Below, in pieces: positions 48,259-59,608 of a DNA stretch of 64,000 bases. The notes beneath the pieces were generated by a model. It did no database searches, was not told where the DNA came from, and saw nothing but the letters and a program-made list of their open reading frames with translations. Origin of the DNA: an unicellular cyanobacterium SU2 (GTDB lineage: Bacteria; Cyanobacteriota; Cyanobacteriia; Cyanobacteriales; Microcystaceae). The stretch covers positions 62,001-126,000 of the forward strand of contig NEED01000009.1 in assembly GCA_002110465.1 (NCBI GenBank). The letters run 5' to 3'. Both the position numbers and the translations under genes were made by a program. Every line of letters begins with the position of its first letter. The first letter of the stretch is position 1.

Positions 48259-50226
48259 TTAAGAGACAGTTCCGGTTAGAGGGGAACTAGCATTAGCATA
48301 GGTTTTAACAGGGATGCGTCCCCCTAAATAAGCCAACCGTCCGGCCTCAGTGGCCATTCCCATAGCCTTAGCCATCCCGACCGGGTTTTTAGCTAAGGCG
48401 ATCGCACTATTAATTAACACCGCATCAGCCCCCAATTCCATGGCAGCGGCAGCTTCACTGGGAGTTCCTATCCCTGCGTCCACCACCACCGGAATCTTGG
48501 ATTCTTCGATAATAATGCTAATATTAGCCTCATTGCGGATACCTTGCCCTGAACCAATAGGAGATCCTAACGGCATCACGGTAGCACATCCGACCGCTTC
48601 TAAACGCTTGGCTAAGAGGGGATCGGCGTTGATATAAGGAAGCACCGCAAAGCCTTCTTTAACCAGTTGTTCTGCTGCTTGTAGGGTTCCTATAGGATCG
48701 GGTAGTAAGTATTTAGGATCGGGGATCACTTCTAGTTTGACAAAGTTATTGTCTTCTTGTCCCAACAATTTTGCCATTTCCCGTCCTAACCTAGCGACTC
48801 GGATAGCTTCTTCGGCCGTTTTACACCCTGCGGTATTAGGCAACATCCAAATCTTACCCCAGTCGAGGGCTTCAGCTAACCCTTCATGGCCGGGGGCTTT
48901 GGTTTGAACTCGCCTGACTGCAACGGTAACAATTTGGCAACCACTAACGGCTACACTGTCTTGCATACTTGGGATGTTAGGGTATTTTCCTGTTCCTGTC
49001 ATCAAGCGCGATCTAAACTTGTGTCCAGCGATAACTAAATTATCCTCAGTGTTAGGGGATAGTTCCCGATAAGTCGATGAGCCGTTAAGGGGAGTGGGAA
49101 TAGCAGGGTTAAAAGCCGTCATAATAACAGGGGTAGGAGTCGGTTGAGTGTAGAAGCGATCGCCTCGAAAAGCCTCAAGAAGGGGATCAGTTTTCTGGTT
49201 AATAATTAAATCAGCAATTAAGGAAGCAGTCACAGGAGCGAGTAAAATGCCATTACGATAATGTCCCGTGGCCAAGATAAGATTCTCGCAGTAACTTTGA
49301 CCCAAAATTGGCATTTCATCAGGAGTCCCTGGACGATAGCCCCACCAAAATTCCTCAATTGGCCAGTTAGCTAACTCAGGATAAAGTCGGATCGCCCTAG
49401 TTAGCAGAGTATCAATGCCTTGAGGGGTATTGTGGGGAGTCCATCCGATATCTTCAGAGGTTGCGCCGATAATTAAACGACCATTACGACGAGGTACTAA
49501 ATACGTTTGAGGACCGTATAACACCCGTTGTAGGGGAAAAGGTTCCTCTGGTTGCTCAGGCATAGTCACTGCCAACATTTGTCCTTTGATGGGACGGACA
49601 GGCAACGGAAGAATTTGACTAGCCCAAGATCCACTGGCGATCACATAGGTTTGGGCTTCAATGTCTCCTTCAGACGTTACAATGTTGGTTACTTTGCCTT
49701 GTTTTTGTTGAAGGGTTTGGACTGTAACCCCATCGCGGATATCAATACCTAATTGTTGAGCAGCTTGACCTAAAGCTTCCATAACCTTACGGTTGTCCAC
49801 TTGTCCATCTTCGGGATACCACCATCCTCCGACCACGTCATCTCCTAACCCAGGTTGATAGAGACGAATAGCGGTTTTATCTAACCATTGGGCAGTGGCA
49901 GTGTTATGTAACTCTTGGTGGGGGAGATCATAAACTGGGGCGAGGATACCACAGGGATTGTATCCTAGATCTAGGCTAGTAAGGTTTTGAAGTTTACGAA
50001 CCCATTCAGGGTATAGCCAGCGAGACTTGAGGCATAAGTCCAAAAGGGGGCCCGGAGAAAGGGCTTCTGCGTGGGGGGCTAACATTCCTGCGGCTGCTTG
50101 GCTTGCCGTTTGGGGAAAGTTGCGGTTGAGGAGAGTAACAGACGCGCCTCTGAGTTTAAGGTCTACAGCGATAGACAGGCCAACAATGCCACCGCCAATG
50201 ATGAGAATGTCGTTGCTTGGGTTCAT
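48259..50226 (-). CDS. Bifunctional glycine oxidase / thiazole synthase (ThiO-ThiG fusion)
   Basis: The 655-aa protein begins with a FAD-dependent glycine oxidase, with the dinucleotide site [20 protein letters not shown] (1-30) and [21 protein letters not shown] near 330. It ends with a thiazole synthase of about 270 residues ([79 protein letters not shown]). The catalytic Lys of ThiG lies in VKLEVI. ThiO makes iminoglycine that ThiG uses directly for the thiamin thiazole. The fusion is known in cyanobacteria. Confidence 0.93.
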   Translation of the reverse strand: MNPSNDILIIGGGIVGLSIAVDLKLRGASVTLLNRNFPQTASQAAAGMLAPHAEALSPGPLLDLCLKSRWLYPEWVRKLQNLTSLDLGYNPCGILAPVYDLPHQELHNTATAQWLDKTAIRLYQPGLGDDVVGGWWYPEDGQVDNRKVMEALGQAAQQLGIDIRDGVTVQTLQQKQGKVTNIVTSEGDIEAQTYVIASGSWASQILPLPVRPIKGQMLAVTMPEQPEEPFPLQRVLYGPQTYLVPRRNGRLIIGATSEDIGWTPHNTPQGIDTLLTRAIRLYPELANWPIEEFWWGYRPGTPDEMPILGQSYCENLILATGHYRNGILLAPVTASLIADLIINQKTDPLLEAFRGDRFYTQPTPTPVIMTAFNPAIPTPLNGSSTYRELSPNTEDNLVIAGHKFRSRLMTGTGKYPNIPSMQDSVAVSGCQIVTVAVRRVQTKAPGHEGLAEALDWGKIWMLPNTAGCKTAEEAIRVARLGREMAKLLGQEDNNFVKLEVIPDPKYLLPDPIGTLQAAEQLVKEGFAVLPYINADPLLAKRLEAVGCATVMPLGSPIGSGQGIRNEANISIIIEESKIPVVVDAGIGTPSEAAAAMELGADAVLINSAIALAKNPVGMAKAMGMATEAGRLAYLGGRIPVKTYANASSPLTGTVS

Positions 50227-50300
50227 GTGTTATTCCGTAATTTCACCCCTTGTTTACCTATTGTAGAGCATGGAAGGGAGGCGATCGCGATCAAGTCACT

Positions 50301-51134
50301 TTACCCTTTAACCCCACTTCCTGCATCAGTGGGAATAATATATCGTTGCACAAAGACAAATAATAATAGGGCTGGGGTAATGGAAATAACTGAACCAGCT
50401 GCAATTAACCGCCAGTCGAGATCTAAAGCACTGGCTAACTTAGCAACTCCTAAGGGTAACGTATAATATTCAGGGCGATCAAGAACAATTAACGGCCATA
50501 AAAAGTCACTCCATGCCCCAATAAAAACAAAAATCGCCAGGGTAACTAAGGCAGGACGTACCGCAGGAATCATAATGTGCCACCAAATGCCTAATTCTGA
50601 ACAACCATCAATACGGGCGGCTTCTTCTAATTCTTGGGGAACTCCTTGAAATGCTTGACGTAATAGAAAAATCCCAAACGCAGAGGCTAAATTAGGGAAA
50701 ATAATGCCCAGATAAGTATTGCGGAGTCCTAATTGTACCGTCAGGATATACAAAGGAATCATGACAATTTGGAAAGGGATCATGATGGTAGCCACAATGA
50801 CGGCAAATAAAAGATCTCGCCCCTGAAAATTGAGTCTGGCGAGGGGATACGCAGCCAGAGAACAAAATAATAGGTTTAAGCTGACGGTTAAAACCGCAAC
50901 CACTGTACTGTTATATAAATAACGTCCAAAGGGGTAAGTTTGCCAGACGGATAAAAAATTATCCCAGGTGGGGTTTTGGGGAAGCCATTGCCAGGAAATG
51001 GTAAAAATATCTTCGGTAGGAGATTTAAAGGCGGTACTCAGCAACCAAAAGAGAGGAAAAAGCATTCCTAGGGCAATAATAGTTAAAAGTAGGTAGCGAA
51101 TAACAGTTTGATTAAAAAATTTAAAGTTGATCAT
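50301..51134 (-). CDS. Carbohydrate ABC transporter permease (MalG type)
   Basis: The 277-aa inner-membrane protein has six helices and the EAA loop ELEEAARIDGCSELGIWWHIMIP, the signature of the MalG-type permeases. It would pair with a second permease and binding protein for sugar or glycoside uptake. It stands alone here; the solute-binding lipoprotein at 7889 could be of the same system, but distance makes that a guess. Confidence 0.88.
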   Translation of the reverse strand: MINFKFFNQTVIRYLLLTIIALGMLFPLFWLLSTAFKSPTEDIFTISWQWLPQNPTWDNFLSVWQTYPFGRYLYNSTVVAVLTVSLNLLFCSLAAYPLARLNFQGRDLLFAVIVATIMIPFQIVMIPLYILTVQLGLRNTYLGIIFPNLASAFGIFLLRQAFQGVPQELEEAARIDGCSELGIWWHIMIPAVRPALVTLAIFVFIGAWSDFLWPLIVLDRPEYYTLPLGVAKLASALDLDWRLIAAGSVISITPALLLFVFVQRYIIPTDAGSGVKG

Positions 51135-51297
51135 TTTTTGAAAATTAACGAGTTTGAGTAAGCTTTGGACTTTGGTAATGATACTTTTTTGTAAGTAACC
51201 TGAGTTCGGGTTAAGTAGGTAGGAATTAGGTTCCTCCTACATGAAGTACGGCAAAACAAGGGAATGAATATAATATAATTTGGATCACTATTTAATC

Positions 51298-52203
51298 ATG
51301 AAAAAAACAATAATCAACAGCGATCGCTCTAAAACAGCGTTAATGTCTCTTCCTCGGTGGCTGAAACGTCCTCTTGGTAAAGCTAGTGAAATTTCCACGG
51401 TTCAGCGCATTATTAAACAACGTAACATTCATACTATCTGTGAAGAAGGCCGTTGTCCTAATCGAGGAGAATGTTACGCTCAGAAAACCGCTACTTTTTT
51501 GTTAATGGGTCCAACTTGCACCCGATCTTGCGGCTTTTGTCAAGTTGATAAAGGTCATGCTCCAATGGCATTAGATCCGTTAGAACCGCAAAAAATAGCA
51601 GAATCAGTTGATTTATTAGAATTACGCTATGTTGTCTTAACTTCGGTGGCGCGGGATGATTTAAACGATGGTGGTGCTGGTTGGTTTGTTAAAGTAATAG
51701 AGTCCATTCGTCAGAAAAACCCGCAAACGGAAATTGAAGTGTTAACCCCTGACTTTTGGGGGGGTAAAGAAGGAGAAATTAGTCAAAAACAACGAGTAAA
51801 CACCATTGTTGCAGCTAACCCTGCTTGTTATAACCACAATATTGAAACCGTGAGACGATTGCAAAATCCCGTCAGACGAGGGGCAAAATATGAGCGTTCC
51901 CTGAAGGTTCTGAAGTGGGTAAAAGAACTTAATCCCTCAATTCCGACCAAATCGGGCTTAATGTTGGGACATGGGGAAACAGAAGCCGAAATTATCGAAA
52001 CCCTCCAAGATTTAAGAAAAGTGGGCTGCGATCGCCTCACCCTAGGACAGTATATGCGTCCCTCATTAGAACATCTCCCTGTGCAAAAATACTGGACTCC
52101 CGAAGAATTTGAAAAATTAGGAGAAATTGGGCGATCATTAGGATTTTCTCACGTTCGTTCAGGTCCGTTAGTTCGCAGTTCCTATCATGCAGGGGAAGCC
52201 TGA
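51298..52203 (+). CDS. lipA: Lipoyl synthase
   Basis: The 301-aa radical SAM enzyme has the two iron-sulfur motifs: [12 protein letters not shown] (auxiliary cluster) and CTRSCGFC (SAM cluster, CxxxCxxC), with [18 protein letters not shown] and [10 protein letters not shown] later. It inserts sulfur into octanoyl groups of lipoyl domains. Start at ATG 51298; the upstream TTG (51280) adds six residues. Confidence 0.94.
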   Translation: MKKTIINSDRSKTALMSLPRWLKRPLGKASEISTVQRIIKQRNIHTICEEGRCPNRGECYAQKTATFLLMGPTCTRSCGFCQVDKGHAPMALDPLEPQKIAESVDLLELRYVVLTSVARDDLNDGGAGWFVKVIESIRQKNPQTEIEVLTPDFWGGKEGEISQKQRVNTIVAANPACYNHNIETVRRLQNPVRRGAKYERSLKVLKWVKELNPSIPTKSGLMLGHGETEAEIIETLQDLRKVGCDRLTLGQYMRPSLEHLPVQKYWTPEEFEKLGEIGRSLGFSHVRSGPLVRSSYHAGEA

Positions 52204-52264
52204 ATTATCATTAGGTTGCTACCCTAGTAGAAAGAACGACCTTTGATCGGGGTAACTGTCAGCG

Positions 52265-54280
52265 ATGGGTGTTAAAGATAAATTTCAACTACTTCCAATT
52301 CCCCCCGTTGGAAGTCTTTTATTAGCCTCAGTAGGGATTTTAGTCATAGGATCTATGTTTTGGCCGCGATCGCCTAAAATTCCTCTAAAGCCTTATAGTC
52401 AGTTTCTTGATGAAGTCGAACAAAATCAAGTCTTGTGTGTTCGAGTAGAACCCAACCGTATTGTCTATCAACTTAAAAGTCCCTTAGATACTTTTCCTAA
52501 TACCCAAGTTCCTTTTTCTCAACCCCAAGATTCTCTTCCCTTACCCAACACTTCTACTAACCCCTTCCACAGTAGCCCCAACTTTTCTTCTGAGGATTCC
52601 TTCGATAATCTAAAGAGTCGATGTCATTTAACTGAATTGGATCGAGTATTCACAACGATTCCCCTGAATGACCCAGAATTACCTAAACTTTTGCGGGATA
52701 AAAACATTTTATTTGGGGCGGTACAACCCACTAATAACTTTTTAATGACGTTGTTAGCTTGGGTGATTCCCCCATTAATTTTAGTCTTTGCTATGCAGTT
52801 TTTCGTATATCGTAATGAAGATCGTCATTCTTTAGCATTTAGTAAAAGCAAAGCCAAAGTTTATGTCGAAGGAGAAGAAGCCCGTATTACCTTTGCAAAT
52901 GTAGCGGGGGCTGAAGAAGCAAAAGCAGAATTAGTGGAAATTGTCGAGTTTCTTAAAAATCCAGAACGTTTTAGTAAAATTGGGGCGCGTATTCCCAAGG
53001 GCGTTTTATTAGTCGGTCCTCCTGGAACTGGAAAAACCCTATTAGCCAAAGCGGTTGCTGGAGAAGCAGGGGTAACTTTTTTTAGTATCTCTGCCTCAGA
53101 ATTTGTAGAATTATTTGTAGGAACTGGGGCAGCACGAGTTAGGGATTTATTTGAACAGGCTAAAAAGCAAGCCCCCTGTATTATTTTTATTGATGAATTA
53201 GATGCCATCGGGAAGTCCCGTAGTGGAGGAAATGGCATGACTGGAAGTAATGATGAACGCGAACAAACCTTAAATCAACGTTTAACCGAAATGGACGGGT
53301 TTAATGCAGGGGATGCTACGGTGATTGTTTTAGCAGCCACCAATCGCCCAGAAACCCTCGATCAGGCTTTATTACGCCCAGGGCGTTTTGATCGTCAAGT
53401 TTTAGTAGATCGCCCAGATCTATCAGGAAGACTGGCAATTTTAGAAATTTATGTTGATAAGATTCCCTTAGGAGAAGGGGTAAATCTTAAAGATATTGCC
53501 ACCCAAACCCCAGGATTTGCTGGGGCAGATTTAGCCAATTTAGTCAATGAAGCTGCCCTTTTAGCAGCCCGTAACCAACGAGAATACGTCATTCAAGAGG
53601 ACTTTAAAGAAGCCATTGAACGAGTCATAGGAGGGTTGGAAAAGAAAAGTCGCGTATTGAGCGATCGCGAGAAAAAAGTAGTGGCTTATCATGAAGTTGG
53701 CCACGCTTTAATCGGGGCAGTGATGCCTGGCGGCGGAAAAGTCTCTAAAATTTCGATTATTCCCCGTGGTTTATCGGCTTTAGGTTATACTTTAAAGCTT
53801 CCTACAGAAGATCGGTTTTTAATCAGTGAAGAAGAATTCCGCGAACAAATTGTGATGTTACTAGGGGGTAGGGCAGCAGAAGAACTTATCTTTGGAACAG
53901 TGACTAATGGGGCTTCAGATGACTTACAACGAGCGACTGATATTGCTGAACGAATGGTTAGTACCTATGGGATGAGTAAGATACTCGGTCCGTTAGCTTA
54001 TGATAAACGACAACAGACTAATTTTTTGGGGAATGGGGCAGGTAATTTACGACGCTTGGTAAGTGAGGAAACAGCGAAGGCTATTGATACGGAAGTTAAA
54101 CAAATTGTCCAGTCAGGCTATGATCAAGCCTTAGCTATCCTTAACGATAACCGACAGCTGTTAGAAGAAATCAGTCAACATTTACTCAAAACTGAAGTAA
54201 TTGAAGGGGAACAATTGCAAGATTGGCTCAATCGAGTCAAACATCAAAACTCTCGAAACACTGCCAACTCAATATTTTGA
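52265..54280 (+). CDS. ftsH: ATP-dependent zinc metalloprotease FtsH
   Basis: The 671-aa protein has two transmembrane helices (about residues 15-35 and 160-185) flanking a lumenal/periplasmic part with a Ser/Pro-rich insert (residues 85-115). The AAA domain follows with Walker [14 protein letters not shown], Walker [12 protein letters not shown] and [23 protein letters not shown]. The protease has the zinc motif HEVGH ([11 protein letters not shown]). It degrades membrane proteins, in cyanobacteria including damaged D1. Which paralogue it is cannot be decided here. Start ATG 52265. Confidence 0.95.
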   Translation: MGVKDKFQLLPIPPVGSLLLASVGILVIGSMFWPRSPKIPLKPYSQFLDEVEQNQVLCVRVEPNRIVYQLKSPLDTFPNTQVPFSQPQDSLPLPNTSTNPFHSSPNFSSEDSFDNLKSRCHLTELDRVFTTIPLNDPELPKLLRDKNILFGAVQPTNNFLMTLLAWVIPPLILVFAMQFFVYRNEDRHSLAFSKSKAKVYVEGEEARITFANVAGAEEAKAELVEIVEFLKNPERFSKIGARIPKGVLLVGPPGTGKTLLAKAVAGEAGVTFFSISASEFVELFVGTGAARVRDLFEQAKKQAPCIIFIDELDAIGKSRSGGNGMTGSNDEREQTLNQRLTEMDGFNAGDATVIVLAATNRPETLDQALLRPGRFDRQVLVDRPDLSGRLAILEIYVDKIPLGEGVNLKDIATQTPGFAGADLANLVNEAALLAARNQREYVIQEDFKEAIERVIGGLEKKSRVLSDREKKVVAYHEVGHALIGAVMPGGGKVSKISIIPRGLSALGYTLKLPTEDRFLISEEEFREQIVMLLGGRAAEELIFGTVTNGASDDLQRATDIAERMVSTYGMSKILGPLAYDKRQQTNFLGNGAGNLRRLVSEETAKAIDTEVKQIVQSGYDQALAILNDNRQLLEEISQHLLKTEVIEGEQLQDWLNRVKHQNSRNTANSIF

Positions 54281-54344
54281 AGTGTTTAACCGATTCTCCT
54301 GATGATAAACTACATATGATATAAGACTTTTATCTATAAGCATC

Positions 54345-54830
54345 ATGAGTGTAGTTAGCCAAGTTATTCTCAAAGCAGACGACGAACTCCGATATCCTAG
54401 TAGTGGCGAGCTTAAGGGCATTCAAAGTTTTGTCAAAACAGGAGAACAGCGTATCCGAATAGCAGAGACTCTAGCCGAAAATGACAAAAAAATTGTTGAT
54501 CAGGCTCAGAAAAAGTTGTTCCAAAAGCGTCCTGATTTTCGAGCCCCAGGCGGTAATGCTTACGGTCAGCGTCAGTATAATCAGTGCTTGCGCGATTATA
54601 GCTGGTACCTGCGTTTAGTGACCTACGGGGTCTTAGCTGGGGACAAAGAACCCATCGAAAAAATTGGGTTAATCGGAGTTAAGGAAATGTATAATTCCCT
54701 CAACGTTCCTCTTCCTGGAATGGTCGAAGCCATTCGGTGTCTAAAAGAAGCTGCTTTAGGATTGCTCAATAATGACGATGCAAGTGAAGCCGCGCCTTAT
54801 TTCGATTATATGATTCAGATCATGTCTTAA
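54345..54830 (+). CDS. apcD: Allophycocyanin-B alpha subunit
   Basis: The 161-aa phycobiliprotein matches ApcD, with [20 protein letters not shown] at the start, the bilin-binding cysteine in [21 protein letters not shown] (about residue 81) and [20 protein letters not shown]. It is one of the terminal emitters of the phycobilisome core that pass energy to photosystem I or II. It stands alone, as apcD usually does. Confidence 0.95.
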   Translation: MSVVSQVILKADDELRYPSSGELKGIQSFVKTGEQRIRIAETLAENDKKIVDQAQKKLFQKRPDFRAPGGNAYGQRQYNQCLRDYSWYLRLVTYGVLAGDKEPIEKIGLIGVKEMYNSLNVPLPGMVEAIRCLKEAALGLLNNDDASEAAPYFDYMIQIMS

Positions 54831-54850
54831 AAGACGATCTTAGGGATCTT

Positions 54851-54872
54851 AGGGTACGAAACATCGTGCCCT
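54851..54872 (+). terminator. Hairpin after apcD, possible terminator
   Basis: A 9-bp stem AGGGTACGA/TCGTGCCCT with a 4-nt loop (AACA) begins 21 bp after the apcD stop codon. Only one pair is a wobble. It lacks a T-run, so it may be a processing hairpin instead of an intrinsic terminator. Confidence 0.5.
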
Positions 54873-54937
54873 TCCCCAAGCCTTAAAATAACCAATAGTT
54901 TTAGGGAGATTGAAAACTTTGCCTTTAAAATACAAAT

Positions 54938-55432
54938 ATGGCTTGGTTAATTAATTCTCCGCTACTCTCCCTAAGTATCGTTTTCGCGACCTATTGTATT
55001 TTTGGCTGGAACGTAGGGAACAATGCTTTATCCTTAACTCATTCTTTGGTTGAACAGGGAAAAACCTGGGGATGGCTTCTCGAATATGACACAGTCTTTT
55101 TAGGGTTACATATCCTAGCAGGAATTCTTGTATTGTCAATTACTGCCAGTTTAGTTGCACCAGTTGCTTTAATTACTATTGTCTTTGGTAGTGGATTTAA
55201 ATCTGACAATCGTGCGATGGTGTCAGTCTTGTGGTGGACTTTTGCCGTTGTTTTGATGGTTTGTTGGTTAGGATATTTTGTAAGGATACTGGTATTATTG
55301 TGTGCAGCTGTCCTAGGAAAGTTAGAACTACAAAATCAACGATATCCTCAATGGCAAGTGTTACTAATGTTAATGATGATTTGTTTGGGTGGCTTTGGAT
55401 TGGGATTATTTGCCTTTTATATCAGAATTTAG
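54938..55432 (+). CDS. Integral membrane protein of unknown function (164 aa)
   Basis: Four or five hydrophobic helices (LLSLSIVFATYCIFGWNVGN, LGLHILAGILVLSITASLVAP, VSVLWWTFAVVLMVCWLGYF, VLLMLMMICLGGFGLGLFAF). I do not recognise the family. Its last codons overlap the start of a heptad-rich stretch (GAATTTAG). Start ATG 54938. Confidence 0.65.
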   Translation: MAWLINSPLLSLSIVFATYCIFGWNVGNNALSLTHSLVEQGKTWGWLLEYDTVFLGLHILAGILVLSITASLVAPVALITIVFGSGFKSDNRAMVSVLWWTFAVVLMVCWLGYFVRILVLLCAAVLGKLELQNQRYPQWQVLLMLMMICLGGFGLGLFAFYIRI

Positions 55433-55448
55433 AATCTAAGACTAAAAA

Positions 55449-55469
55449 TTTAGAATTTAGAATTTAGAA
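55449..55469. repeat. Heptameric tandem repeat (TTTAGAA)3
   Basis: Three TTTAGAA heptads just after the stop codon of the membrane-protein gene, with more degenerate copies on both sides. The same heptad trio recurs at 58485-58505 in the N-ATPase operon. Confidence 0.8.
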
Positions 55470-55580
55470 TGTAAGATTAAAAATGGATAACCTAATCGTG
55501 AATGAGTTTGAGGAATTTAACTTGTCCTAAGCTCAATCCCTAGTTCTATAAAATAAAAATTTATCTTAAAATTTTAAATT

Positions 55581-55994
55581 ATGTCTAATAATCCCCAAAA
55601 GCCTCTTCAAAGAGTCGTGGTAATTGTTTCAGGTCTGGCTTTGCTAGGAGTTATGACAGTTCCCTTGTTTCGTTCAATGGATCAATCTTCATCTTCATCA
55701 GTAACTTCTACGACTAATAGTTTGCAACAAGAAAAGTTACAGGCGATCGCGACTGGATATGAACAAGTGTTAAAACGAGAACCAGAAAATCCTACCGCAC
55801 TACAAGGATTAGTAGAAGCTCGACTGCAACTTAATGACTTAGAAGGAGCAATTGAGCCAATGGAAAAGTTAGTTGAACTCTTTCCACAAGAAGAGCGACT
55901 CGCAACTATTTTAGAAACGATGAAACAAGAATTAGAAATGCAAAACAATCCATCCCCTCCGCCATCTTCTGATGAGAATCAAGAACAGCCCTAA
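55581..55994 (+). CDS. Membrane-anchored tetratricopeptide protein (137 aa)
   Basis: A hydrophobic helix at residues 11-30 (VVIVSGLALLGVMTVPLF) is followed by a TPR-like region (ATGYEQVLKREPENPTALQGLVEARLQLNDLEGAIEPMEKLVELFPQ) and an acidic, Pro-rich tail. It is likely attached to the membrane with its TPRs outside or in the periplasm. Partner unknown. It ends 41 bp before the N-ATPase gamma gene, convergent. Confidence 0.75.
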   Translation: MSNNPQKPLQRVVVIVSGLALLGVMTVPLFRSMDQSSSSSVTSTTNSLQQEKLQAIATGYEQVLKREPENPTALQGLVEARLQLNDLEGAIEPMEKLVELFPQEERLATILETMKQELEMQNNPSPPPSSDENQEQP

Positions 55995-56035
55995 ATTGAC
56001 ATAAACTAGCGAACCTGTAACCATAACCAAGATAA

Positions 56036-56935
56036 TTAACTTAAAGCTTCAAATCCAGCTACCACATCTAGTAATTCTGAAGTAATCGCACTTTGACGTT
56101 GACGACGATATTGAGAATTAAGATCCTCAAGACGTTCTTCCACATTTTTCTGTGCCGACTGCATAGCAGCAAGACGACTAGCATTTTCGCTAGTTAGAGA
56201 GGCAGCTAGTGCGCGATAAAGCGAGACAAATAGGTATTGACTAATGAGTTCTGACAAGAGTTCTTGCCAGTTGATCATTAAGGTGGGAACTTGAGATGCT
56301 GGCCACCGTTTTTGTTCTAGGGACAGTAACCATTGATGATCAAGGGGTAATAATTGTTGATGAAGGGAGCAAAAGGAAGCACCAGAGGATGGGTGGTTAT
56401 AAAATAAAATTATTTTGCTAATTTTTTCTTTTTCTTGCCAATTATCTAATAAAAGTAGTAGATCTCTTACCGTTTCATTAATAGCGATCGCCGAAGTCGG
56501 GAGGGTAAATTGTTCTGTTATTAGATAAGTGGTGTTTTTAAGATAAGGTAACAAGCGAGAACCCACCACGGCCAGCAAGATTGATTTTGAGCCAGAAAAC
56601 TGTTTTAAATGATTTTTGGCATATTGAGCAATCTGCTCATTAAATTGACCACATAATCCCTGATCAGACCCCAAAACGATTACCCCGAGCTTTGTTTGAG
56701 AATGATCGAGGGTTTCCTTGAAATTTAAGGAAAGGGGTTGTCCAGAAAAATATCGTTGATGAAGCAGAATTTGAAACCCCATCTCTACGGTACGATTGTA
56801 TTGTGCTAAAGACTTTACCGCTTCTTCATACTGTCGAATACTAACAGCAGCCAGAGCTTTCATGGTTTTGACCACAGAATACAAGTCTTGGACGCTATTA
56901 ATAGTAGATTTAAGGGATTCAGGGGTTGTAGTCAC
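56036..56935 (-). CDS. atpG: N-ATPase gamma subunit
   Basis: The 299-aa gamma subunit has the long coiled-coil ends: SLKSTINSVQDLYSVVKTMKA at the N-terminus and ASRLAAMQSAQKNVEERLEDL with the RRQRQSAITSELLDVVAGFEAL end at the C-terminus. A Rossmann-like centre has GSDQGLCGQFNEQI. It is the rotor shaft joining F1 to the c ring. It is the ninth and last gene of the operon, 19 bp after atpA. Confidence 0.93.
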   Translation of the reverse strand: MTTTPESLKSTINSVQDLYSVVKTMKALAAVSIRQYEEAVKSLAQYNRTVEMGFQILLHQRYFSGQPLSLNFKETLDHSQTKLGVIVLGSDQGLCGQFNEQIAQYAKNHLKQFSGSKSILLAVVGSRLLPYLKNTTYLITEQFTLPTSAIAINETVRDLLLLLDNWQEKEKISKIILFYNHPSSGASFCSLHQQLLPLDHQWLLSLEQKRWPASQVPTLMINWQELLSELISQYLFVSLYRALAASLTSENASRLAAMQSAQKNVEERLEDLNSQYRRQRQSAITSELLDVVAGFEALS

Positions 56936-56954
56936 GATTTTTGTGTTTATTCTT

Positions 56955-58478
56955 TTAATTGGAGTAGAACGATTGACAAACTTTTCTTAACAACTGCAAC
57001 AATGTTTCATGGTCATTTTCTGTAAGAGACTTTCCTTGTTGAATGCGATCGCAGATGTTGGGAAGTTGTTCAATAACCGTTCGACGAATTGCCATTTGTG
57101 CGGCTTGAATTTGGTCTAAGGGGATCTCATCTAACACCCCTTCATTAACTGATAAAAGAACCGCAATTTGTTCCGCAACCGATAGAGGTTGAGATTGGGG
57201 TTGTTTGAGAATTTCTCGGACTCGTCGTCCTCGTTCAAGGGTTTGACGGGTATCTTCATCAAGTTGAGTACCAAATCGAGCAAACACTTCTACCTCTTGA
57301 AATTGGGAATAGGATAAACGCAAATCCCCAGCCACCTCTCCATAAGCAGGTAATTGAGTTTTCCCCCCAACCCGTGAGACGGATTTACCGACGGAAACAG
57401 CTGGTAAAATCCCTTTTTGATAGAGGTCAGGCGATAAATAAATTTGACCATCAGTGATAGAAATTAAATTAGTGGGAATGTAAGCAGAAATATTTTGCCC
57501 TTGGGTTTCGATGATGGGTAATGCGGTTAGGGAACCCCCCCCTAATTTTTGGCATAGATGAGTAGACCGTTCTAACAGACGAGAGTGAATATAAAAAATA
57601 TCTCCTGGGTAAGCTTCTCTCCCAGGAGGACGGCGCAAAAGCAGGGATAGTTCTCGATACGCCCAAGCATGACGGGTTAAATCGTCGTAAACAATTAAGA
57701 CATCTCGTCCCCTCTCCATAAAATATTCTCCAATAGATGTGGCAGCATAGGGAGTGATATATTGTAGACCAGGGGGATCTTCGCCATCAGCGACAACAAC
57801 AATTGAGTAATTTAGGGCATCCCCTTGTTTTAATTGTTCGATCACTTTGGCCACTGCTGAAGTTCGCTGACCAATGGCGCAGTAAATACAAATTACGTCT
57901 TGATCTTTTTGATTGAGAATGGTGTCAACAGCGATCGCGGTTTTTCCCGTTTGGCGATCGCCGACAATTAATTCTCGTTGTCCTCGTCCGACGGGAATTA
58001 AGGCATCAACGACTTTTAAACCGGTTTGTAGGGGAACTTTAACCGGAGCGCGATCAATAAAAGGTCGTGCTTTGCGTTCAATGGGTAAACGATCTTTACT
58101 GGCGATCGCTCCTTTATCATCAAGGGGACGACCTGTCCCGTCGATAATGCGTCCTAAGAGGGCTTCCCCTACGGGTATTTGTAACACTTGTCCGGTGCGT
58201 TTAACTTCTTGACCAGCTTCTAACCCTTCGTGAGATCCCAATAAAATGACCCCTAATTGGTCACTATCTAAATTAAAAACCAGACCTAACACCCCTGTTT
58301 CAAAGCGCACGAGTTCATCCGCTTCTGCTTTTGGCAAGCCGGTTATTGTAGCAACTCCTTGATCAATCGATTTCACCCAACCAATTTCTTGAGGTTGAAT
58401 TTGCAGATGATAAGTCGTTAATCCTCGTTCAAATTGAGTAAATGTTTTCTCTAAAACTTTTTTTAATGCGTTTTCCAT
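56955..58478 (-). CDS. atpA: N-ATPase alpha subunit
   Basis: The 507-aa subunit has Walker [35 protein letters not shown], the [32 protein letters not shown] catalytic-site region and the alpha-type [13 protein letters not shown]. It is shorter than a housekeeping alpha by only a few residues. The translation start region has no Shine-Dalgarno and directly abuts TTTAGAA heptads at 58485-58505. Confidence 0.94.
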   Translation of the reverse strand: MENALKKVLEKTFTQFERGLTTYHLQIQPQEIGWVKSIDQGVATITGLPKAEADELVRFETGVLGLVFNLDSDQLGVILLGSHEGLEAGQEVKRTGQVLQIPVGEALLGRIIDGTGRPLDDKGAIASKDRLPIERKARPFIDRAPVKVPLQTGLKVVDALIPVGRGQRELIVGDRQTGKTAIAVDTILNQKDQDVICIYCAIGQRTSAVAKVIEQLKQGDALNYSIVVVADGEDPPGLQYITPYAATSIGEYFMERGRDVLIVYDDLTRHAWAYRELSLLLRRPPGREAYPGDIFYIHSRLLERSTHLCQKLGGGSLTALPIIETQGQNISAYIPTNLISITDGQIYLSPDLYQKGILPAVSVGKSVSRVGGKTQLPAYGEVAGDLRLSYSQFQEVEVFARFGTQLDEDTRQTLERGRRVREILKQPQSQPLSVAEQIAVLLSVNEGVLDEIPLDQIQAAQMAIRRTVIEQLPNICDRIQQGKSLTENDHETLLQLLRKVCQSFYSN

Positions 58479-58484
58479 AGAAAA

Positions 58485-58505
58485 TTTAGAATTTAGAATT
58501 TAGAA
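58485..58505. repeat. (TTTAGAA)3 heptads abutting the atpA start
   Basis: Three TTTAGAA heptads end six bases before the ATG of atpA (58478 on the minus strand). They occupy the place of a Shine-Dalgarno between atpF and atpA. Confidence 0.8.
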
Positions 58506-58533
58506 AATTAAAATAAATAGTAAAGCTTAAAAT

Positions 58534-59286
58534 TCATTCTACATTCTTGAGATGTTGGCGAAGAGACTGCACATAATGCTGTAAGTTCCACGGAATTTTA
58601 TAGTCCCTCCCTTGTAGTTCAATACCGCAAATCAAATCCGAACTAGTGACAAACTGTAGATTATTGTCCTGATAAATTTGTTCTTGATGTAAAGCGTTGA
58701 CAATTTTTTCGCGGCTTTCTGCATTCAAATGGAAACTACTCCGAATAATTAAGCCATTATCAGCTTTTTCTAAGGATTGAGCTAAATTTTTTCTTTCTTG
58801 TGGGTCTAAGGTTTCTAATCGCTTGATAAACGTGGCAATTATTTGCTGTTCTAGAGGAACATCTGCCAAGTCTTGCAAAGCGTGGCTAAGAATTTCATAG
58901 AGTTGTTCGGTCACTTTTTGTTGGAGGGTCTCTATAAATTCCTCCTGTTGTTGAGCGATCGCGTCTGACCAAGCTGCTTGCTTTTTATCTACTGCTTGGC
59001 GAGCTTGTTGCAGAAGATTATGATATTCTTGCTCGGCTTTTGCTTGAGTTTGAGCCATTATTTCTTGTTGTTTTTGTGCTAATTCCTCCTGTTTCTCTTC
59101 ATAGGAGACTGCTATAACTTGAGCAGCTTTCCGTTGTTCTTCAGCTTCTTGCCAACGATGATCGATATCTTGTTGACGAGTTTGAATCGTTTTGACAATG
59201 GGTCGATACAAAAAGCGATGGAGAAGAAAAATAAGGATTAGAAAATTAATTAGTTGGGCAACAATAGTAAACCAATCAATTAACAC
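58534..59286 (-). CDS. atpF: N-ATPase b subunit with C-terminal delta-like extension
   Basis: The 250-aa protein begins with a transmembrane helix (WFTIVAQLINFLILIFLL), then a charged coiled coil (about 35-130) and a C-terminal part (about 140-250) that resembles the delta subunit. N-ATPases lack a separate delta gene and fuse it here. Its length is well above the 160-180 aa of usual b subunits. It is the stator arm. Confidence 0.9.
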   Translation of the reverse strand: MLIDWFTIVAQLINFLILIFLLHRFLYRPIVKTIQTRQQDIDHRWQEAEEQRKAAQVIAVSYEEKQEELAQKQQEIMAQTQAKAEQEYHNLLQQARQAVDKKQAAWSDAIAQQQEEFIETLQQKVTEQLYEILSHALQDLADVPLEQQIIATFIKRLETLDPQERKNLAQSLEKADNGLIIRSSFHLNAESREKIVNALHQEQIYQDNNLQFVTSSDLICGIELQGRDYKIPWNLQHYVQSLRQHLKNVE

Positions 59287-59289
59287 GCT

Positions 59290-59565
59290 CTAGCCTCCAT
59301 TTTCTACAAAATAATTCCAAAAAGGATTAGCAAAAATCAAAATCATTGAGACAACAAAACAATAAATAGCGGTTGATTCTACTAGGGCTAACCCCACAAA
59401 TAAAGTGCGAGTAATCGTGTTTGATTGATCGGGCTGTTGAGCCAGGGCGCGTAGTGCATTGGCTAGGGCTAATCCTTCTCCAATAGCAGGGGCTACCGAA
59501 CCGATAGCAATGGTAATACCAGCAGTAATAATTGAAGCGATGCCAGTTAAACCAAGATTGTCCAT
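59290..59565 (-). CDS. atpE: N-ATPase c subunit, predicted sodium-binding
   Basis: The 91-aa proteolipid has two helices. In own numbering, Glu30 (PAIGEG) and Glu63-Ser64-Thr65…Tyr68 (VESTAIY) form a sodium-site signature seen in N-ATPases. I chose ATG 59565 (MDNLGLTGIASI); the TTG at 59574 would add three residues read from repeat DNA. No Shine-Dalgarno precedes it; instead heptads occupy the region (59567-59608). Confidence 0.93.
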   Translation of the reverse strand: MDNLGLTGIASIITAGITIAIGSVAPAIGEGLALANALRALAQQPDQSNTITRTLFVGLALVESTAIYCFVVSMILIFANPFWNYFVENGG

Positions 59566-59566
59566 A

Positions 59567-59608
59567 ATAGTCAATAGTTAATGGTAGATAGTTGATAGTG
59601 AATGGTTA
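59567..59608. repeat. Six ATAGTTA-type heptads abutting the atpE start
   Basis: Units ATAGTCA, ATAGTTA, ATGGTAG, ATAGTTG, ATAGTGA, ATGGTTA run from the atpE start (59565 on the minus strand) toward the atpB stop. They replace any normal ribosome binding site. Confidence 0.8.

Noticed and set aside
48259-50226. Assembly artefact joining thiO and thiG
   Set aside because: The fusion is known in cyanobacteria and both domains are complete with a reasonable linker.
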